NCBI RefSeq assembly: GCF_001650635.1
Contig: NZ_LWQU01000065.1
Location: 1 to 64,000, forward strand
Source: Magnetospirillum moscoviense
Lineage (GTDB): Bacteria > Pseudomonadota > Alphaproteobacteria > Rhodospirillales > Magnetospirillaceae
DNA length: 64,000 nucleotides
Direction: 5' to 3'
The position numbers and the translations under genes were made by a program. How positions within the stretch are numbered: the stretch's first letter is position 1; each line of letters opens with the position of its first letter. Below the pieces are notes generated by a model. The model was not told the origin of the DNA, made no database searches, and saw only the letters and a list, made by a program, of their open reading frames with translations. This document shows positions 9,462 to 20,287 of this stretch, piece by piece.

Positions 9462-10613
9462 ATGGGTTTAGCGCAAGACATCGAGGACATCCGGGCCGGC
9501 ATCAAGTCGGGCCGGTTCGCGAACGAGGCTTCGGTCTCACAGGGTATCATCCTGCGGATTCTAAATGCCCTCTCGTGGCCGACCTATGACACACGGGTTG
9601 TCTGCCCCGAATACTCCTTGTCGGGCCGCCGCGTGGATTATGCACTGTGCCACCCCGCCAATAAGCCGATCGCCTTCGTGGAGGTCAAGCAGATCGGGCA
9701 GAGCGATGGAGCCGAGCGGCAGCTCTTCGAATACGCATTCCATGCCGGAGTCCCGATGGCGATCCTGACAGACGGTCAAGAGTGGAACTTCTTCCTTCCT
9801 GCCGAGCAGGGCGACTACGGGGAGCGGCGGGTCTATAAGCTCGACATCGTGGAGCGGGATGTGGATGAGTGCGTCTCGAGGCTCGAACGCTACCTGCGGC
9901 ACGACGCGATCGCCTCGGGGGCGGCCATCGACGCGGCGCGACAGGACTACCGCAATGTGGCCCGCGAGCGGCAGATCGTCTCCACGCTGCCGTCAGCGTG
10001 GGACCGTCTGGTAGAGGACGAGGACGAGATGCTGTTGGAGATCGTCGCCGACAAGGTGGAGAACCTATGCGGCTTCAAGCCGGACCCCGACGCCGTCGCC
10101 CGGTTCTTGAAGTCGAGGACCAAGAGCGGCCCTGCCATAGATACCTCACGGCCCCAAGCTCCCCACCCGAAATGCTCGCTACCGGCTGTCCAATTCTCAG
10201 TCGCATCGGCCCAGGCTCCAGCATCACGCCCTGATCCGGCGTCAGCGCCGCAGGGAGCGTCTTTCCCTTTGTCGATCGGCTTCGTCCTCGATGGAACACA
10301 CCATACAGGTCGCAACGCCTGTGATGTGATGATCAAAGCCTTCGAAGCCTTGGCGGCGCGGGACACCTCGTTCCCGGAGCGTTTCGCCGCGCTCCCCAAG
10401 CACGGGAGGACTCGCCGCTATATGTCTAAGACTCCTGACGAGCTTTATCCCGGCCGGCCTGACCTTTGCCGGGAGCACTCGACCAAGCTGAAATCTGGTT
10501 GGTGGATCAGCACCAACCACAGCCGGGCGACCATTGGCCGAATCATTGAGATGGCCTGCAATGTTGTCGGCTTGCGCTTCGGCTCCGACTTGATCGTCAA
10601 TCTAGGCGACTAA
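9462..10613 (+). CDS. Orphan restriction-like protein with a PD-(D/E)XK nuclease domain
   Basis: 383 residues, preceded by a GGGGGA ribosome site. The N-terminal domain resembles the HsdR N-terminal nuclease fold: RRVDYAL with Asp59, then FVEVK with Glu74 and Lys76, the spacing of a PD-(D/E)XK active site, followed by a glutamine (VKQ). The middle (residues 190-260) is proline/alanine-rich linker. The C-terminal domain (about 270-383) begins GTHHTGRNACDVM and resembles a module that ends many restriction-system proteins. No methyltransferase or helicase is adjacent. Base composition looks less GC-rich than the flanks, suggesting acquisition. It stands between decayed ynfA and the ribosomal cluster. 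Confidence 0.65.
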   Translation: MGLAQDIEDIRAGIKSGRFANEASVSQGIILRILNALSWPTYDTRVVCPEYSLSGRRVDYALCHPANKPIAFVEVKQIGQSDGAERQLFEYAFHAGVPMAILTDGQEWNFFLPAEQGDYGERRVYKLDIVERDVDECVSRLERYLRHDAIASGAAIDAARQDYRNVARERQIVSTLPSAWDRLVEDEDEMLLEIVADKVENLCGFKPDPDAVARFLKSRTKSGPAIDTSRPQAPHPKCSLPAVQFSVASAQAPASRPDPASAPQGASFPLSIGFVLDGTHHTGRNACDVMIKAFEALAARDTSFPERFAALPKHGRTRRYMSKTPDELYPGRPDLCREHSTKLKSGWWISTNHSRATIGRIIEMACNVVGLRFGSDLIVNLGD

Positions 10614-10634
10614 CGGCTGCCGGCGTCGGAACAA

Positions 10635-10663
10635 AAAAGGGCGCCCGGTCGGGGCGCCCTTTT
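10635..10663. terminator. Bidirectional terminator between the nuclease-like gene and rplQ
   Basis: A perfect 12-bp stem, AAAAGGGCGCCC pairing with GGGCGCCCTTTT, with a 5-nt loop. The A tract on one side and T tract on the other let it stop transcription from both strands. It closes the alpha ribosomal operon and the convergent nuclease gene. Confidence 0.92.
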
Positions 10664-10683
10664 CATTGGAAACGCGACGAGGA

Positions 10684-11103
10684 TTATTCCTCGGACTCGT
10701 CCTTCTTCTCGGCGGTCGGGCCGGAATCCAGGCCCTTGGCGGCCGGATCGCGGTCGACCAGCTCGATGATCGCCATCGGAGCCGAATCGCCATAGCGGAA
10801 GCCGGCCTTCAGCACGCGGCAATAGCCGCCCGGACGGCCCTTGTAACGCTCAGCCAGGGTCGAGAACAGCTTGGCCACCACGGCGTCGTCGCGCAGCATG
10901 GCGAAGGCGCGGCGGCGGTCGTGCAGGGTGCCGGACTTGCCCAGCGAAATGATCTTCTCGGCGATCGGACGCAGGTCCTTGGCCTTGGGCAGGGTGGTCT
11001 TGATCTGCTCGTGCTTCAGCAAAGCCACCACCATGTTGGCGAACATCGCCTTACGGTGGGAGCTGGTGCGGTTGAGCTTACGACCGGACATGCCGTGACG
11101 CAT
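10684..11103 (-). CDS. rplQ: 50S ribosomal protein L17
   Basis: 139 residues beginning [20 protein letters not shown], the standard L17 N-terminus, with an acidic tail (KKDESEE). It is the last gene of the minus-strand ribosomal cluster, 149 bases after rpoA, and is followed by a bidirectional terminator. L17 binds 23S rRNA near the exit-tunnel side of the large subunit. Confidence 0.97.
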   Translation of the reverse strand: MRHGMSGRKLNRTSSHRKAMFANMVVALLKHEQIKTTLPKAKDLRPIAEKIISLGKSGTLHDRRRAFAMLRDDAVVAKLFSTLAERYKGRPGGYCRVLKAGFRYGDSAPMAIIELVDRDPAAKGLDSGPTAEKKDESEE

Positions 11104-11209
11104 CGTTCTCTCCTTTGGCTTGGTCTCGCGGCGCGAGAACCGATTTCACCCCGACACCGCCCCCGAAACCCGGAGTACGGCGCGGTCGGGCCTGACTGGC
11201 CCTAAAGCT

Positions 11210-11240
11210 CAACCCCTCCCCCGGTCCGGGGGAGGGGTTG
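11210..11240. repeat. GC-rich perfect palindrome between rpoA and rplQ
   Basis: CAACCCCTCCCCCGG is mirrored exactly after one base, a 31-nt inverted repeat. It lies just after the rpoA stop and lacks a T tract. It resembles the C-run/G-run intergenic palindromes common in alphaproteobacterial genomes and could act as an RNA-stability or partial termination element that tunes rplQ expression. Confidence 0.7.
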
Positions 11241-11252
11241 GATTGGCGAACC

Positions 11253-12269
11253 TCAGTAGGGCTCTTCCAACTTCTTGGCCAGGTCCTCGATGTTCTCGGG
11301 CGGCCAGTTGGTGATTTCCATACCCAGGTGCAGACCCATGGTCGACAACACCTCCTTGATCTCGTTCAAGGACTTGCGGCCGAAGTTCGGGGTGCGCAGC
11401 ATCTCGGCCTCGGTCTTCTGGACCAGATCGCCGATATAGATGATGTTGTCGTTCTTCAAGCAATTGGCCGAACGGACCGACAGCTCGAGCTCGTCAACCT
11501 TGCGCAGCAGGTTCTTGTTGAAGGGCAGTTCGTCCTTGCGCTCTTCCTCGACCACCGCGCTGGGCTCGTCGAAGTTGATGAACAGCTGCAGCTGGTCTTG
11601 CAGGATGCGGGCCGCCAGGGCGACCGCGTCGTCGGGACGGACGGCGCCATTGGTCTCGACCACCATCGACAGCTTGTCGTAGTCGGTGACCTGACCGACG
11701 CGGGTGTTCTCGACCTTGTAGGCGACCTTCTTGACCGGCGAGAAGATGGCATCGATCGGGATCAGACCGATCGGCGCGTCCTCGGCACGGTTCTGCGAGG
11801 CGGGCACATAACCCTTGCCGGTCTCGACCGTGAACTCGATGTTCAGCTTGGCGCCCTCGTCCATGGTGCACAGCACCAGGTCGGGGTCCATGATCTCGAT
11901 GTCGTGACCGACCTCGATCATCCCGGCGGTGACTTCACCCGGGCCGGTGGCCTTCAGGTGCATCCGCTTCGGACCTTCGCCATGCATGCGCAGGCCAAGG
12001 TTCTTGATGTTGAGGATGATGTCGGTGACGTCTTCGCGCACACCCGGCACCGACGAGAATTCATGCAGAACCCCGTCGATCTGGATGGCGGTGACCGCCG
12101 CGCCCTGCAGGGACGACAGCAGAACACGACGCAGGCTGTTGCCAAGGGTCATGCCGAAGCCGCGTTCCAGCGGTTCGGCGACGACGGTAGCGACGCGGGC
12201 AGCGTCGGCCCCGGGCTCGACTTGGAGCTTCGAGGGCTTGATCAGTTCCTGCCAGTTCTTCTGAATCAC
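11253..12269 (-). CDS. rpoA: DNA-directed RNA polymerase alpha subunit
   Basis: 338 residues, normal length. The N-terminal assembly domain has [20 protein letters not shown]; a linker near residues 235-250 leads to the C-terminal domain with [11 protein letters not shown] and [14 protein letters not shown], which binds UP elements and activators. It sits in the usual alpha-operon order rpsM-rpsK-rpoA-rplQ. Confidence 0.98.
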   Translation of the reverse strand: MIQKNWQELIKPSKLQVEPGADAARVATVVAEPLERGFGMTLGNSLRRVLLSSLQGAAVTAIQIDGVLHEFSSVPGVREDVTDIILNIKNLGLRMHGEGPKRMHLKATGPGEVTAGMIEVGHDIEIMDPDLVLCTMDEGAKLNIEFTVETGKGYVPASQNRAEDAPIGLIPIDAIFSPVKKVAYKVENTRVGQVTDYDKLSMVVETNGAVRPDDAVALAARILQDQLQLFINFDEPSAVVEEERKDELPFNKNLLRKVDELELSVRSANCLKNDNIIYIGDLVQKTEAEMLRTPNFGRKSLNEIKEVLSTMGLHLGMEITNWPPENIEDLAKKLEEPY

Positions 12270-12376
12270 GAGCGTGACCTCATGCTAGGAACAAAACGAT
12301 GGACCGAAACGGCAAGGACCGCCGCCATCCCCGGCCCTTTGGGGAAGGCGACGGCATTGCCAGAACGGGCCTCCGA

Positions 12377-12772
12377 TCAGACGCGACGACGCTTGCGCGG
12401 ACGGCAGCCGTTGTGCGGGATCGGGGTGACGTCGCGGATCGAGGTGATGGCGAAACCAGCGGCCTGCAGCGCGCGCAGAGCGCTCTCGCGGCCGGCACCG
12501 GGGCCCTTCACTTCGACTTCCAGGGTGCGCATGCCGTGCTCTGCCGCCTTGCGGGCAGCGTCCTCGGCAGCCACCTGGGCGGCATAGGGGGTCGACTTGC
12601 GCGAGCCCTTGAAGCCCTGCATGCCCGAAGACGACCACGAGATCGTGTTGCCCTGGGCGTCGGTGATGGTGATCATGGTGTTGTTGAACGTGGAATTCAC
12701 GTGGGCAACACCCGAGGTGATGTTCTTACGCTCGCGACGACGAGGACGCGCGGTAGCAGCAGGCTTGGCCAT
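12377..12772 (-). CDS. rpsK: 30S ribosomal protein S11
   Basis: 131 residues with [20 protein letters not shown] and the C-terminal [16 protein letters not shown] hallmark of S11. S11 forms part of the small-subunit platform near the E site. It lies 12 bases after rpsM and about 107 bases before rpoA. Confidence 0.98.
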   Translation of the reverse strand: MAKPAATARPRRRERKNITSGVAHVNSTFNNTMITITDAQGNTISWSSSGMQGFKGSRKSTPYAAQVAAEDAARKAAEHGMRTLEVEVKGPGAGRESALRALQAAGFAITSIRDVTPIPHNGCRPRKRRRV

Positions 12773-12784
12773 CTGAGGTGATCC

Positions 12785-13162
12785 TTACTTCGTGGCTTTC
12801 TTCTTACCGGCGATCGGCTTGGCCGGGCCCTTGCGGGTGCGCGCATTGGTATGCGTGCGCTGCCCACGGACCGGCAGGCCGCGACGATGCCGCAGGCCGC
12901 GATAGCAGCCCAGGTCCATCAGACGCTTGATGTTCATCGCCACTTCGCGACGCAGATCACCTTCGACCTGAAAGTCGCGGTCGATCATTTCGCGGATCTT
13001 CAGGACTTCGTCGTCGGTCAGCTGATTGACACGGCGCTCGGCGGGGATCCCCAGCTTGACGCAAATGTCGGCAGCCTTGCTGCGGCCAATGCCATGAATA
13101 TAGGTCAGCGCGATGGTGACGCGCTTATTGGTCGGAATGTTGACGCCAGCGATACGGGCCAA
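12785..13162 (-). CDS. rpsM: 30S ribosomal protein S13
   Basis: 125 residues beginning [15 protein letters not shown], with the tRNA-contacting basic tail ([19 protein letters not shown]). It heads the alpha-operon block, after a 178-bp gap downstream of adk that could hold its own promoter. Confidence 0.98.
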   Translation of the reverse strand: MARIAGVNIPTNKRVTIALTYIHGIGRSKAADICVKLGIPAERRVNQLTDDEVLKIREMIDRDFQVEGDLRREVAMNIKRLMDLGCYRGLRHRRGLPVRGQRTHTNARTRKGPAKPIAGKKKATK

Positions 13163-13299
13163 AGCTGGTTACTCCTTAAGTCAAGGTGATCCGGGCCAGG
13201 CTTGGTGCCACAACCCACTCCAACAAAAAAGACCACACCACACCGAGCCCAGCCCGGCATGGGGGAAAGCGAAGGTGCGCGATTATAGGGGGAATCGAC

Positions 13300-13321
13300 C
13301 AAGAGTCAACCGGGACTCTTG
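13300..13321. repeat. Hairpin between adk and rpsM containing two GANTC sites
   Basis: CAAGAGTC and GACTCTTG form an 8-bp stem with a 6-nt loop, 20 bases past the adk stop. Each arm contains one GANTC site, the target of the CcrM methyltransferase encoded in this window. It may be a weak terminator or a methylation-sensitive promoter element; there is no T tract. Confidence 0.45.
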
Positions 13322-13340
13322 AACCATTCCCCCTTAAATC

Positions 13341-14000
13341 TTATTGGCCCCGCACCGGGTCCAGCAGGGCTTCCAGCGAACGGGTGACCGCGGAAATATC
13401 CTGGGTCCCGTCCACCAACATGTAGACACCCTGCTTGTCGTAATAAGGCAGCAGGGGAGCGGTCTGCTCGTGATAGGCGGCCAGTCGCTTGTTGACCGTC
13501 TCGGCATTGTCGTCGGCACGGCGGACGAATTCGGTCGAACCGCAGCTGTCGCAGACACCATCGGCCTTCGGCCGCTGGAACTTGTCATGATAGCCGGCGC
13601 CACACTTGCCGCAGGTGAAGCGGCCGGTGATGCGTTCGACGATCGGCGCGTCAGGGACGCGGATTTCGATGGCGAAGTCGAGCTTGCGCTTCTTCCTCAC
13701 CAGCATCTTGTCCAACGCCTCGGCCTGGGCGACCGTGCGCGGGAAACCGTCAAAAATGACACCATTCAAGGTGTCGGGCTGATCGAGGCGCTCGTCGATG
13801 ATGGCGATGACGATGTCATCGGACACCAGCTGGCCGGCATCCATGACGGATTTCGCCTTCTTGCCGACCTCCGAGCCCGACGCCACCGCCGCACGCAGCA
13901 TGTCGCCGGTGGACAGTTGAATCAGGCCATACCGATCTTGCAAGCGCTTGGCTTGCGTACCCTTGCCGCCACCGGGCGGCCCCAACAGGACCAGGTTCAT
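13341..14000 (-). CDS. adk: Adenylate kinase, zinc-containing lid type
   Basis: 219 residues from ATG 14000 (MNLVLLGPPGGGKGTQAKRL), chosen over an upstream extension because of this canonical N-terminus and an AGGGGAG ribosome site. It interconverts AMP and ATP with two ADP. The P-loop is GPPGGGKGT. The lid holds two CxxC pairs (CGKC and CDSC, residues about 130-153), so it binds a structural zinc. It follows secY by 58 bases, as in many bacteria. Confidence 0.97.
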   Translation of the reverse strand: MNLVLLGPPGGGKGTQAKRLQDRYGLIQLSTGDMLRAAVASGSEVGKKAKSVMDAGQLVSDDIVIAIIDERLDQPDTLNGVIFDGFPRTVAQAEALDKMLVRKKRKLDFAIEIRVPDAPIVERITGRFTCGKCGAGYHDKFQRPKADGVCDSCGSTEFVRRADDNAETVNKRLAAYHEQTAPLLPYYDKQGVYMLVDGTQDISAVTRSLEALLDPVRGQ

Positions 14001-14058
14001 TTTTGCTGTTCTCCCCTTTATCCCGCGGCTGCCCATGTCACGTTATTAGGGGGGTGGG

Positions 14059-15405
<1,347 letters not shown>

Positions 15406-15475
15406 GTGCCTTGGCTCCGATTAAAAAAGGTCCGGTGCGCGTTATAGCGGAAAGAAGAAGGTTTGCCGAGGGCGA

Positions 15476-15955
15476 TCAGCCCTCGGCAACGGCCTCTTCG
15501 GCAACCTTCACGGAACCGCCCAGCTTCTCGACGGCCGCGATCGCGGCCTTGGAGGCGCCGGTCACCTCGATGGTCACCTTGGTCTTCAACTCGCCACGGG
15601 CCAGCAGACGCACGCCGTCCAGCTGCTTGCCGATCAGGCCGGCCGCGCGCAGCACGGTCTCGGTGATGGGCTGGCCAGCGTCGACCTTGCCGGCCTCGAT
15701 GGCGGCCTGCAAGCGACCGAGATTGACCTCGGAGAACTCACGGGCGTTGACGTTATTGAAACCGCGCTTGGGCAGGCGCCGATAGATCGGCATCTGACCG
15801 CCTTCGAAGCCGTGCAGCGAAACGCCGGTGCGCGAGCCCTGACCCTTGACGCCACGGCCCGAGGTCTTTCCCTTGCCCGAGCCGATGCCGCGGCCGATGC
15901 GCTTGAACTTGTAGCGCGCGCCTTCGTTGTCGCGCAGATCGTTGAGCTTCGTCAT
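15476..15955 (-). CDS. rplO: 50S ribosomal protein L15
   Basis: 159 residues starting [20 protein letters not shown] with the Gly/Arg-rich rRNA-binding stretch [20 protein letters not shown] late-assembly protein of the large subunit. A GC-rich hairpin (15977-16003) separates it from rpmD. Confidence 0.97.
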   Translation of the reverse strand: MTKLNDLRDNEGARYKFKRIGRGIGSGKGKTSGRGVKGQGSRTGVSLHGFEGGQMPIYRRLPKRGFNNVNAREFSEVNLGRLQAAIEAGKVDAGQPITETVLRAAGLIGKQLDGVRLLARGELKTKVTIEVTGASKAAIAAVEKLGGSVKVAEEAVAEG

Positions 15956-15976
15956 CGTCTTGATCCTTGTGATCCG

Positions 15977-16003
15977 CCCCCCGCCCGTCTCCGGGCAGGG
16001 GGG
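15977..16003. repeat. GC-rich hairpin between rpmD and rplO
   Basis: CCCCCCGCCCG pairs with CGGGCAGGGGGG across a TCTC loop, with one bulged base. It resembles the palindrome between rpoA and rplQ and may modulate messenger stability inside the spc block. Confidence 0.5.
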
Positions 16004-16017
16004 GGAACTTTATAATA

Positions 16018-16203
16018 TTAGGCCTCGACCTTAACCAGGTGCTTGACCTTTTCAATCATGCCCCGCACCGCCGGAGTATCCTCCAGCTCCTTGGTGCGAT
16101 GCATCTTGTTCAGGCCCAGCCCGATCAGGGTGGCGCGCTGGTCATCGGGACGGCCGATGGGGCTTCCCACCTGGGTCACGCGAACGGTCTTGTTGGCAGC
16201 CAT
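16018..16203 (-). CDS. rpmD: 50S ribosomal protein L30
   Basis: 61 residues from ATG 16203 ([18 protein letters not shown]). An in-frame GTG three codons upstream is possible, but AAGGGG is spaced eight bases from the ATG. Typical L30 features are [21 protein letters not shown]. It follows rpsE by 18 bases. Confidence 0.95.
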   Translation of the reverse strand: MAANKTVRVTQVGSPIGRPDDQRATLIGLGLNKMHRTKELEDTPAVRGMIEKVKHLVKVEA

Positions 16204-16221
16204 GTCGTTCACCCCTTGGCG

Positions 16222-16866
16222 TTAGGCGACGGCGGCCGCGGCGGCGGCACCGTCACGACGACCGATGATCTCGCCGACCTTTTTGCCGCGCTTGGCGGCG
16301 ATCGAGCGGGGCGAGTTCAGGCTCAACAGAGCGTCGAAGGTCGCCTTGATCATGTTGTGCGGGTTCGAGGTGCCCAGGCACTTGGCGACGACGTCGGCCA
16401 CGCCCATGGTCTCGAAAACGGCGCGCATCGGGCCGCCGGCGATGATGCCGGTACCGGGAGGCGCCGCGCGCAGCACGACGCGGCCGGCACCGAAGTGGCC
16501 GGTGCAATCGTGATGCAGGGTGCGACCCTCGCGCAGCGGAACCTTGATCAGGTTACGCTTGGCCTGCTCGGTCGCCTTGCGGATCGCTTCCGGCACTTCA
16601 CGGGCCTTGCCCGATCCGTAGCCGACGCGGCCCTTGGCGTCACCAACCACCACCAGAGCGGCGAAGGCGAAGCGACGGCCGCCCTTGACGACCTTGGCAA
16701 CGCGGTTGATGTGGACGAGCTTATCGACGAACTCGCTTTCCTCGCGCTCCTGACGCGGGGCGTCGCCACGGCCGCGCGGGGCGCGACCCTCACGCTCGCC
16801 GTCGCCACCGCGACCACGACCACGCCGACCGGCGCCCTCAGCTTCAGTATTGGGAGTACGTGCCAT
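16222..16866 (-). CDS. rpsE: 30S ribosomal protein S5
   Basis: 214 residues. An Arg/Gly-rich N-terminal extension of about 40 residues precedes the S5 double-stranded RNA-binding domain ([20 protein letters not shown]) and the C-terminal domain with [17 protein letters not shown]5 supports decoding fidelity. The extension makes it longer than E. coli S5 (167), as is usual in alphaproteobacteria. Confidence 0.97.
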   Translation of the reverse strand: MARTPNTEAEGAGRRGRGRGGDGEREGRAPRGRGDAPRQEREESEFVDKLVHINRVAKVVKGGRRFAFAALVVVGDAKGRVGYGSGKAREVPEAIRKATEQAKRNLIKVPLREGRTLHHDCTGHFGAGRVVLRAAPPGTGIIAGGPMRAVFETMGVADVVAKCLGTSNPHNMIKATFDALLSLNSPRSIAAKRGKKVGEIIGRRDGAAAAAAVA

Positions 16867-16878
16867 GATCTCGTTCCC

Positions 16879-17241
16879 TTAGAAAGACAGGCCGCTTTCG
16901 CGGGCCGCCTCGGCCAGGGCCTTGACCCGACCGTGATAGATGTAACCACCGCGATCGAACACCACCTCGGTGATGCCGGCCTTGATGGCCCGTTCGGCGA
17001 TCAACTTGCCAACAGCGGTCGCCGCATCGACGGTCGCGCCGGTCTTGATCTGGCCCTTGATGTCCTTGTCCAGGGTCGAGGCGGCAGCCAGGGTCACGCC
17101 CTGGAGGTCGTCGATGATCTGGGCATAGATGTTCTTGCCCGACCGGAAGACCGACAGGCGGACACGGCCACCCGACTTCTTCGCGATGCTGGCACGAGCG
17201 CGCCGCTTGCGGCGCTCGAAAAGTTCCTTCGGCGTCATCAT
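16879..17241 (-). CDS. rplR: 50S ribosomal protein L18
   Basis: 120 residues starting [19 protein letters not shown], with [14 protein letters not shown] and the C-terminal [19 protein letters not shown]18 binds 5S rRNA together with L5. Gaps of about 11-12 bases to rplF and rpsE support one transcript. Confidence 0.97.
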   Translation of the reverse strand: MMTPKELFERRKRRARASIAKKSGGRVRLSVFRSGKNIYAQIIDDLQGVTLAAASTLDKDIKGQIKTGATVDAATAVGKLIAERAIKAGITEVVFDRGGYIYHGRVKALAEAARESGLSF

Positions 17242-17252
17242 GGCGGTGCCCC

Positions 17253-17789
17253 TTACTTCTTCTTGCCTTCCTTGCGCAGGATCGTCTCGGTCTCGTACTT
17301 GATACCCTTGCCCTTATAGGGCTCGGGACCACGATAAGACCGGATCTCCGCCGCAATCTGCCCCACCCGCTGCTTGTCGCGGCCGGTGATCGAAATAGCC
17401 GTCGGCTTGTCGCACTTCATCGCGATGTCATCCGGGATCGGATAATTGATGTCGTGCGAGTAACCGAGAGCCAGCTTCAGAACCTTACCCTCGACCGCGG
17501 CGCGGTAACCGACGCCGTTGATCTCGAGGTTGACGGTGAAGCCCTCGGAAACGCCCTTGACCAGGTTGTTGATCAGCGCGCGGGTGGTGCCCCACATCAT
17601 GCGCGCCTGCTTGGCCTCGGCCTTCGGCTTCACCCACACCTTGTCGCCTTCGATGGTGGTGTCCACCAGGTCGAGCGACAGCGGCATGCGCGATTCACCA
17701 TTCTTGCCCTTGGCGATGAATTCATCGCCGGCGATCTGGACGGTGACGCCAGACGGCACCGGCACGGGGTATTTGCCCACTCGGCTCAT
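17253..17789 (-). CDS. rplF: 50S ribosomal protein L6
   Basis: 178 residues from ATG 17789 ([15 protein letters not shown]), chosen over a longer frame because AAGGAGG precedes it at ideal spacing. The C-terminal signature is [17 protein letters not shown]6 lies at the base of the L7/L12 stalk near the factor-binding site. Confidence 0.97.
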   Translation of the reverse strand: MSRVGKYPVPVPSGVTVQIAGDEFIAKGKNGESRMPLSLDLVDTTIEGDKVWVKPKAEAKQARMMWGTTRALINNLVKGVSEGFTVNLEINGVGYRAAVEGKVLKLALGYSHDINYPIPDDIAMKCDKPTAISITGRDKQRVGQIAAEIRSYRGPEPYKGKGIKYETETILRKEGKKK

Positions 17790-17802
17790 CTGTCGTTCCT
17801 CC

Positions 17803-18201
17803 TTAGAACACCTGGCACAGAACTTCGCCACCGACATTGGCGGTCCGGGCCTCGGAATCGCTCATCACGCCACTCGGGGTGGACAGGATGGTGATGCCCA
17901 GACCGTTCGCCACGCGGGGGAGGTCGGCAATCTTCGAATAGACGCGGCGGCCCGGGGTCGACACGCGGGAGATCGTCGAGATCACCGCCTTGCCTTCGTG
18001 GTACTTGAGCTCGATGGTGAGCTCAGACACACCGGGACGGACGTCCTGCTTGGTGTAGCCGCGGATGTAGCCCTCGCGCTTGAGCACTTCGAGGACGTTC
18101 ATACGCAAATTCGACGCCGGCGAGGAAATGCTCGCCTTGTTGGCGCGCTGCCCGTTACGGATGCGGGCGAGCATATCGCCGAGCGGATCGGTCATAGCCA
18201 T
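17803..18201 (-). CDS. rpsH: 30S ribosomal protein S8
   Basis: 132 residues starting MAMTDPLGDMLARIRNGQRA, ending in the conserved GLGITILSTPSGVMSD region and EVLCQVF. S8 is a primary 16S rRNA binder and, in E. coli, the translational repressor of the spc operon. The spacing to rpsN and rplF is 13 bases. Confidence 0.98.
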   Translation of the reverse strand: MAMTDPLGDMLARIRNGQRANKASISSPASNLRMNVLEVLKREGYIRGYTKQDVRPGVSELTIELKYHEGKAVISTISRVSTPGRRVYSKIADLPRVANGLGITILSTPSGVMSDSEARTANVGGEVLCQVF

Positions 18202-18214
18202 GGGTTATGCCTCC

Positions 18215-18520
18215 TTACCAGCTCGACTTGACGAGGCCGGGGATTTGGCCAAGGTTGCCAAGTTCACGCAGCTTGATGCGGCAGATCTTGAACTTCCGGT
18301 AATTGCCACGCGGGCGACCGGTGATCTCGCACAGCAGGCGGACGCGGTTCTTGGCGGAGTTGCGGGGAAGCTCGGCCAGCTTCATGGACGCTTCGAAGCG
18401 TTCCTCGGGGCTGGCGTCACGGTTCATCACGACCGCCTTCAGGCGCGCGCGCTTGCCGGCCAATTGCTTGGCCAACTTAGCGCGCTTGTTGTTGCGCTCG
18501 ACGGAGCTGATCTTCGACAT
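18215..18520 (-). CDS. rpsN: 30S ribosomal protein S14, long zinc-free form
   Basis: 101 residues from ATG 18520 ([16 protein letters not shown]). The frame extends 39 codons upstream into rplE, but the family start is clear. It lacks the paired CxxC zinc knuckles of the short form and is the longer C-minus type usual in proteobacteria. Ends [17 protein letters not shown]. Confidence 0.97.
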   Translation of the reverse strand: MSKISSVERNNKRAKLAKQLAGKRARLKAVVMNRDASPEERFEASMKLAELPRNSAKNRVRLLCEITGRPRGNYRKFKICRIKLRELGNLGQIPGLVKSSW

Positions 18521-18533
18521 TGCTAAACTCCCA

Positions 18534-19076
18534 TCAGCCAGCAAACGGCATGTCGAAGCCCTTGAGAAGCGCCTTGGCTTCCTTGTCGGACTTGGCCGTC
18601 GTGACGAAAATGATGTCCATGCCCCGGGTGGCATCAACCTTATCGTAGTTGATTTCCGGGAACACGAGCTGCTCCTTCAGGCCCATGGCATAGTTGCCGC
18701 GGCCGTCGAAGCTCTTGGCCGGAACGCCGCGGAAGTCGCGGACGCGCGGCAGCGCAATGTTGATCAGGCGGTCCAGGAATTCGTACATGCGATCGGCGCG
18801 CAAGGTGACCTTGCAGCCGACCACCTGGCCCTCGCGCAGCTTGAACTGAGCGATGGACTTCTTGGCCTTGGTCACCACCGGCTTCTGACCTGCGATGGCG
18901 GTCAGTTCGGCCACGGCGGCCTCGATCTTCTTCGAATCCTGGGCGGCTTCGCCGACACCCATGTTGATGACGATCTTTTCCAGCTTCGGCACCTGCATCG
19001 GATTGGCGTAGGAGAATTCCTCCTGCAGAGCCTGCCGGACCTTGGTGTCGTAGTGCGTACGCAAACGCGCGGTCAT
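18534..19076 (-). CDS. rplE: 50S ribosomal protein L5
   Basis: 180 residues from ATG 19076 ([17 protein letters not shown]), preceded by GGGGAG. A second ATG at 19094 overlaps the rplX stop as TAATG and would add six residues. Conserved parts are [14 protein letters not shown] and the C-terminal [17 protein letters not shown]5 binds 5S rRNA and contacts P-site tRNA. Confidence 0.96.
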   Translation of the reverse strand: MTARLRTHYDTKVRQALQEEFSYANPMQVPKLEKIVINMGVGEAAQDSKKIEAAVAELTAIAGQKPVVTKAKKSIAQFKLREGQVVGCKVTLRADRMYEFLDRLINIALPRVRDFRGVPAKSFDGRGNYAMGLKEQLVFPEINYDKVDATRGMDIIFVTTAKSDKEAKALLKGFDMPFAG

Positions 19077-19093
19077 GGTCTTCGTGCTCCCCA

Positions 19094-19414
19094 TTACCGG
19101 TCGATGACTTCGCCGGACCGCTTGGCAACGCGGACCTTGCGACCGTCTTCGAGGATCTTGACGCCGACGCGGGTCGGCTTGCCGTCCTTGGGGTCGGCAT
19201 GAGCGACGTTGGAGACGTGGATCGACGCCTCCTTCTCGACGATGCCGCCGGCGTTGGTCTGGGTCGGGCGGGTGTGCCGCTTGACCTTGTTCACGCCCTG
19301 GACGATGACCCGGTCTTCCTTCGGGTAAGCGACGAGAACCTCGCCGGACTTGCCCTTGTCCTTACCGGTGATGACGACGACCTTGTCGCCCTTCTTGACG
19401 TTCAGACCGGCCAT
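19094..19414 (-). CDS. rplX: 50S ribosomal protein L24
   Basis: 106 residues with the KOW motif [20 protein letters not shown] at the N-terminus. L24 initiates large-subunit assembly. Its start overlaps the rplN stop (TAATG), so translation is probably coupled. Confidence 0.97.
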   Translation of the reverse strand: MAGLNVKKGDKVVVITGKDKGKSGEVLVAYPKEDRVIVQGVNKVKRHTRPTQTNAGGIVEKEASIHVSNVAHADPKDGKPTRVGVKILEDGRKVRVAKRSGEVIDR

Positions 19415-19782
19415 TACAGCACCTCCGGCGCCAGCGAGATGATCTTCATGAACTTCTTGGCACGAAGCTCACGGGTCACGGGGCCAAAGATACGGGTCCC
19501 GATGGGCTCGTTCTGCTTGTTGATCAGAACGGCCGCATTGGTGTCGAACCGAATGGCGGTGCCGTCGGGGCGACGAATTTCCTTGGCGGTGCGAACGATG
19601 ACGGCACGATGGACGTCACCCTTCTTCACGCGGCCGCGCGGAATCGCTTCCTTGATCGACACCACAATGATGTCGCCGACGTTGGCGATGGTGCGGTGCG
19701 AACCGCCCAGAACCTTGATGCACTGCACCCGTCGGGCACCCGAATTATCGGCGACGTCCAGGTTGGATTGCATCTGGATCAT
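19414..19782 (-). CDS. rplN: 50S ribosomal protein L14
   Basis: 122 residues starting [20 protein letters not shown], the invariant L14 beginning, and ending with [11 protein letters not shown]. It lies at the subunit interface next to L19. The last base of its stop is the first base of the rplX ATG. Confidence 0.98.
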   Translation of the reverse strand: MIQMQSNLDVADNSGARRVQCIKVLGGSHRTIANVGDIIVVSIKEAIPRGRVKKGDVHRAVIVRTAKEIRRPDGTAIRFDTNAAVLINKQNEPIGTRIFGPVTRELRAKKFMKIISLAPEVL

Positions 19783-19825
19783 GTCGAGTTTCCTTTCTTT
19801 CCAGGTCGATATCGGCGATCAGGCA

Positions 19826-20062
19826 TCAAGCCTGTTCGACGATCACTTCCCAGGTCTTGGTCTTCGAGAGCGGACGGCACTCGCGGATTTTCACGATGTC
19901 GCCAGTCTTGAAAGAGTTGTTCTCGTCGTGCGCGTGATACTTCTTCGAACGACGGATGAACTTCTTGTAGATCGGGTGCATCACGCGACGTTCGACGCTG
20001 ACCACCACGGTCTTTTCCATCTTGTCGCTGACGACCACGCCCTGAAGAATGCGCTTCGGCAT
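19826..20062 (-). CDS. rpsQ: 30S ribosomal protein S17
   Basis: 78 residues beginning [20 protein letters not shown] with the OB-fold RNA-binding signature ([18 protein letters not shown]). A primary binder of the 5' domain of 16S rRNA. It follows rpmC by 13 bases. Confidence 0.97.
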   Translation of the reverse strand: MPKRILQGVVVSDKMEKTVVVSVERRVMHPIYKKFIRRSKKYHAHDENNSFKTGDIVKIRECRPLSKTKTWEVIVEQA

Positions 20063-20075
20063 TGCTTGCTACTCC

Positions 20076-20282
20076 TTAGGCCGCGGCGGTGCGGGCCATC
20101 TGGCCCAAAACGGTTTTGATCGCGGCGATCTCGCGACGCACCGTGCGCACCCGGGCAGTGTTCTCCAGCTGGCCGGAAGCCTTCTGGAAGCGCAGGTTGA
20201 ACTGCTCTTTCTTCAGCTCCACCAGACGCTCGGACAGCTGATCGGCCGACTTGGCGCGAAGTTCCTTAGCCTTGCTCGCCAT
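20076..20282 (-). CDS. rpmC: 50S ribosomal protein L29
   Basis: 68 residues, two helices: [20 protein letters not shown] and [21 protein letters not shown]29 lies near the exit tunnel and helps form the docking site for trigger factor and SRP. Five bases separate it from rplP. Confidence 0.97.
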   Translation of the reverse strand: MASKAKELRAKSADQLSERLVELKKEQFNLRFQKASGQLENTARVRTVRREIAAIKTVLGQMARTAAA

Positions 20283-20287
20283 GGCGG

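Noticed and set aside
14001-14058. Missing rpmJ between secY/adk and rpsM
   Set aside because: Its absence from this position is normal in alphaproteobacteria.
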